This document shows positions 60,821 to 64,000 of a stretch of DNA of 64,000 nucleotides, in pieces; the first letter of the stretch is position 1, and each line of letters starts with the position of its first letter. The notes beneath the pieces are model-generated. The model was not told the origin of the DNA. It searched no databases and worked only from the letters and a program-made list of their open reading frames with translations. Source of the DNA: Muribaculaceae bacterium. Lineage in GTDB: Bacteria > Bacillota > Clostridia > Lachnospirales > Lachnospiraceae. The DNA is taken from contig JAMPCA010000006.1 in assembly GCA_023666425.1 (NCBI GenBank), positions 1-64,000 of the forward strand. Direction: 5' to 3'. The position numbers and the translations under genes are program-made.

Positions 60821-62030
60821 GTGCTTCCTCTAATTTTTCCAATTTCTCTTTAATACATTTCGCAACAGCCTCCGCGAGCAGCGGCGGAACTGCATTTCCT
60901 ATCTGCTTAAACTGTTCTGTTCTTGGCCCCTCAAAAACAAAATCATCGGGAAATGACTGGATTCTGGCCACTTCCCTTACCGTAAAGGTTCTGCTCTGGG
61001 AACTGTCCGGATGTATGAACTGATTCCCATCTTTGTACAGATGCGCAATGATGGTTTTAGACGGCAAATCCCACCACTGCACGGCGTAGCTGTTTCCAAA
61101 AACTCTCTGTTTCTCATGGTTAAGATCCGGCCGGTTCACAAGAAGCTCCTGAAACGTCCAGTGGTTCGCACTCATTACCTCATACCGTTCCATATCTTTT
61201 TGGTTATGCTTTCTCGCCACATGATCGCGCAAAACCGTATCATCCTTTTTCCTGATAGTCTTTAAAAATTCATTGTCCCTTTTGGACACAAAGGCTGTTT
61301 CTGTCTCTCCCTGTCCCGGCCTTAGCGGCGGAAGCTCCCCTATCGCATCCCATACCGTTACATATTTTTTCAGTCCCTTTCGTTCCTCCCCGCTCATTTC
61401 CGGATCATAATGCGTTTTTATGATTCCTTTATACATCTCCTCCGGTTCCACCGCAAGATCCTTCCGCACGCCCATAATGATCACTCTTTTTCTAACCTGG
61501 GGAACGCCATAATTCGCTGAGTTCAGCACGCTGAGTTTTGCATCAAACTTCACCTTATAATTCTCACCCAATGCCGCAAGCACTTTATCCACAATGTGTT
61601 CTCCATTTATTTTGGCGGTAAGCATACCCGTTACATTTTCGAATACGAAAAATCCGGGTCTATAATGATTTAATACTTTTACATAGCTTTCAAACAGATA
61701 ATTTCTTGGATCATCCTTCATCGCATGATCATCTTTTGCCCTTCCAAGCGTGGAATACGCCTGGCACGGAGGCCCCCCGATAATGACGTCAACGCTCTGC
61801 CCCTTCACCGCACTGTCAATTCTTTCGATTATGTCTTCCCGGGTGATATCAAGCTCCAGTACCGCTTCCTCTGCATTATCATAGCCATAATGGTTCATTC
61901 TTGTCCTTAAAGTTTTACATGCTGTCGGATCAATTTCCACATGTGCAAGCGCATGAAATCCCTGCCTGTAAAATCCCTCGCTCAGGCCTCCGCAGCCGGC
62001 AAATAAATCTATAAAATTATATTCTTTCAT
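60810..62030 (-). CDS. C5-cytosine DNA methyltransferase (M1)
   Basis: This 406-residue enzyme has motif I IDLFAGCGGLSEGFY at the N-terminus, motif IV GGPPCQAYSTLGRA with catalytic Cys, motif VI FVFENVTGM, and late motifs FTVREVARIQSFPDDF and QIGNAVPPLLA. The target-recognition region lies at about residues 230-330. It is first in the restriction operon; its start (GAGGTG ahead of ATG) is 43 bases from the ABC exporter stop codon, leaving little room for a promoter, so methyltransferases may be read from the exporter transcript. Confidence 0.92.
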   Translation of the reverse strand: MKEYNFIDLFAGCGGLSEGFYRQGFHALAHVEIDPTACKTLRTRMNHYGYDNAEEAVLELDITREDIIERIDSAVKGQSVDVIIGGPPCQAYSTLGRAKDDHAMKDDPRNYLFESYVKVLNHYRPGFFVFENVTGMLTAKINGEHIVDKVLAALGENYKVKFDAKLSVLNSANYGVPQVRKRVIIMGVRKDLAVEPEEMYKGIIKTHYDPEMSGEERKGLKKYVTVWDAIGELPPLRPGQGETETAFVSKRDNEFLKTIRKKDDTVLRDHVARKHNQKDMERYEVMSANHWTFQELLVNRPDLNHEKQRVFGNSYAVQWWDLPSKTIIAHLYKDGNQFIHPDSSQSRTFTVREVARIQSFPDDFVFEGPRTEQFKQIGNAVPPLLAEAVAKCIKEKLEKLEEAHDI

Positions 62031-62073
62031 CCGTAAACACCTCTGTAACTACTATAACGGCAACCACATACCG

Positions 62074-63828
62074 CTACATCCTGCACATCCGGTAAAACGC
62101 GCCCTTCTTCTCCATCAGCTCCTCATAGCTTCCGATTTCTTTCAGTCCGCCCGGCTCGATCACGGCGATCCGGTCTGCGTTTCTCACCGTGGAGAGACGG
62201 TGGGCAACGATAAAGGTCGTGCGGTTCTCTGTCAGGCGGTCGGTCGCCTCCTGAATCGCCCGCTCTGACGCCGTATCCAGCGCGGAAGTAGCCTCGTCAA
62301 GAATCAAAAGCCTCGGCCTGCGGATAAACGCCCTGGCGATGGAGATGCGCTGCCTCTGCCCGCCGGAGAGATTGCCTCCATGCTCCTGAATATGGGTATC
62401 CAGTCCATCGGGAAGACTCTCCACAAGCTCCGTCAGGTTCGCGGCCTTTATCACCTCCGCAAGCTGCTCCTTTGTCACCTCTTCCATGCCGTAGGTAATA
62501 TTCTCCCGCAGCGTTCCGCTGAACAGAATCGGCATCTGCGGAACCACTGCGATGTGCTCCCGGTAGGCGTGCAGATCCAGCTCCTTCATATCCGTGCCGT
62601 CAATTTTTATTGTCCCCTCCGTCGCCTGCATAAATCCGATGATCAGATTGAGGATCGTCGTCTTTCCCGCGCCGGAAGCGCCCACAAAGGCGATCGTCTC
62701 CCCCGGCGGCACCAGAAAGCTCAGATTGGAAAATACCGGCTCCCGGCTGTCCCGGTAGCGAAAGCCCACACGGTCGAACTCCACCTGCCCCCGCACCTCT
62801 ATCCTTTTCCTGTTTGTCTGGGAAAGCTCCACATCCTCGCACAGCAGAATATCCCCGGCGGAGCTGACTGACTCCAGCCCCTTCGCGACCGTGGGAATCA
62901 GCCCCACGATGTTCGCAATGCTTCCCACGATACTCCCGAAATAGGTCTGATACATCGCCACGTCGCCAACGCTGATTTTGCCGCGGAGCGCCATAAAGGA
63001 GGTAAAGGTCAGACAGAATACCTGAAACACCTGAAAGGCCACCCAGCTCACAGAGCCGAAATAGGTCTGGATCATATCCAGATGAAAGCCCTTGTCCGCC
63101 ACCTGCTCCAGCCGCGCTTTCATCTTTCTGGTCTCCCGCTCTTCAAGCGCGTGGGCTCTCGTAACGGGAATCATTTCCACCATCTCCATGACAGACACGG
63201 ATGTCTCCTCCATTTCCTTTCGGAAATCTTTATTGTATCCTTTAATCTTTCCCCGAAAATGAACCATGATCAGCACGGCGATTGGCACCGTCCCAAGGAA
63301 GAATAAAAACACCACGACATTTTTGAAGATCACAATCACAAGGGCGGCCAGCACGTTGACCGCAATGCTTAAAAGTGTGATGAAAAACTGCGCGCTCAGA
63401 TTCTCGATCTGCTCCACATCCCGCATCACCTTCGACTGCAGACGCCCCGACTGCATCTGCGTGTGGTAGGTAATCGAGAGCTGCTGCAGCTTATGTACCA
63501 TGGCGCACCGCAGCTCCTTTTCCACCTGGCGGATCGCCTTCGCGTAAAAATAGGTATGGACATAGTTGGTCGGAATATTCTGCAGGATCATCACCAGCAT
63601 AAACACCGAATTCAAAATGATGCGCTTTACGGTATCCTCCCCGGGGTTTGTGATCGCATTGATCATGCTGGCAAGAATGATCGGCGAGATCCAGACCGGG
63701 GAATGCTTAATGATGAAGAAAATGATCGACCAGAACAGCTGCCAGTATTTCCCCCTGTACATGGCGATCAATGTCTTTAGGTTATTCCCCCTGTTTTCCT
63801 GAAATATCTTCTGGTAATCTGTTCCCAT
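62074..63828 (-). CDS. ABC exporter half-transporter (fused permease and ATPase)
   Basis: This protein of about 584 residues is a type I exporter. The N-terminal 330 residues have about six membrane helices (LFWSIIFFIIKHSPVWISPI, then VVVFLFFLGTVPIAVLIMV). The ATPase has Walker A VGASGAGKTTILNLI, signature LSGGQRQRISIARAF and Walker B LLILDEATSALD. Substrate is unknown; such proteins may export peptides, lipids or drugs as homodimers or heterodimers. A second half-transporter could lie beyond the window. The ATG at 63828 has GAGG about 8 bases upstream; a GTG at 63858 is in frame. Confidence 0.9.
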   Translation of the reverse strand: MGTDYQKIFQENRGNNLKTLIAMYRGKYWQLFWSIIFFIIKHSPVWISPIILASMINAITNPGEDTVKRIILNSVFMLVMILQNIPTNYVHTYFYAKAIRQVEKELRCAMVHKLQQLSITYHTQMQSGRLQSKVMRDVEQIENLSAQFFITLLSIAVNVLAALVIVIFKNVVVFLFFLGTVPIAVLIMVHFRGKIKGYNKDFRKEMEETSVSVMEMVEMIPVTRAHALEERETRKMKARLEQVADKGFHLDMIQTYFGSVSWVAFQVFQVFCLTFTSFMALRGKISVGDVAMYQTYFGSIVGSIANIVGLIPTVAKGLESVSSAGDILLCEDVELSQTNRKRIEVRGQVEFDRVGFRYRDSREPVFSNLSFLVPPGETIAFVGASGAGKTTILNLIIGFMQATEGTIKIDGTDMKELDLHAYREHIAVVPQMPILFSGTLRENITYGMEEVTKEQLAEVIKAANLTELVESLPDGLDTHIQEHGGNLSGGQRQRISIARAFIRRPRLLILDEATSALDTASERAIQEATDRLTENRTTFIVAHRLSTVRNADRIAVIEPGGLKEIGSYEELMEKKGAFYRMCRM

Positions 63829-63933
63829 AGCCCATCCTCTTTCTTTCTCCTGCTTCACATCCTTATCATACTAATATAGTGATTTCTTCCAATAATTTCA
63901 AGGATATTTTTATGTATATTTTTTTCAAACATC

Positions 63934-63961
63934 TTGACATTTTTTAAAATCATGGTATTAT
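63934..63961 (+). promoter_or_regulatory. Promoter reading out of the right edge
   Basis: A perfect TTGACA (63934-63939), 16-base spacer and TATTAT (63956-63961) point rightward. The gene it serves lies beyond the window; the exporter gene is read in the opposite direction. Confidence 0.6.
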
Positions 63962-64000
63962 TACAATTGTTACAGAAAAATTACAAAATCAGCAACTTTT

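Overview
The window looks like chromosomal DNA of a flagellated anaerobic Clostridia, most likely a Lachnospiraceae-type gut bacterium. Evidence: an mbl-flgF-flgG-rod protein cluster arranged as in Firmicutes, a HemZ-type radical SAM protein, a long-form hibernation factor, a zinc-ribbon Ser/Thr kinase with a beta-helix exodomain, and Firmicutes-style promoters and Shine-Dalgarno sites. The taxonomic call is inferred from gene families, not from a marker-gene comparison. No tRNA, rRNA, insertion sequence or CRISPR array was recognised.

Layout. 0-2.3 kb: decayed accessory DNA with two hypothetical proteins and coding remnants. 2.3-21 kb: core genes, all on the minus strand: membrane kinase, carAB, a GNAT, recD2, flagellar rod genes, mbl, uvrA and uvrB (uvrB has a promoter and a LexA-like box). 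21-24.8 kb: a small accessory patch with a shortened PIN toxin module, an AAC(6')-like acetyltransferase, xylB, a GH5 glycosidase remnant and a broken antitoxin/GNAT pair. 24.8-38.2 kb: core minus-strand genes: hemZ, an MBL hydrolase, rel, a GNAT, a cyclophilin, murF, ddl, hpf, a 286-bp imperfect palindromic element, an ABC-F ATPase and a DUF815 ATPase.

38.3-48.7 kb: a more AT-rich accessory region. It holds a PIN module, a peptidase S51-like protein, an ANT(6)-like adenylyltransferase, an alpha/beta hydrolase, ogt, a deleted histidine phosphatase, a Nudix protein, an SPFH protein with an Arc-like partner, a 26-codon remnant of an EF-Tu gene with its terminator, an AlbA_2/Schlafen-like ATPase, and broken methyltransferase and HEPN genes. 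48.7-49.9 kb: a phased CATTTCATTTGACTTC repeat array between an orphan solute-binding lipoprotein and a YhcC-like radical SAM gene.

49.9-55.5 kb: four secreted proteins (two SH3-like paralogues, a triple PPC-repeat protein, a transglutaminase with Fn3-like domains) and a divergent XRE regulator. Two copies of a 15-bp inverted-repeat operator sit in the shared promoter region. 55.6-62.0 kb: a six-gene BsuMI/LlaJI-like restriction system: two C5-cytosine methyltransferases, a 206-aa protein with a possible B3-like fold, a McrB-like AAA+ protein with a PUA/EVE-like N-terminus, a LlaJI/McrC-like nuclease, and Vsr. The window ends with an ABC exporter half-transporter and an outward promoter.

The main candidate for an under-described system is the restriction module with its separate small putative DNA-reader subunit. 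The XRE-controlled secreted locus and the 286-bp palindromic element come next.
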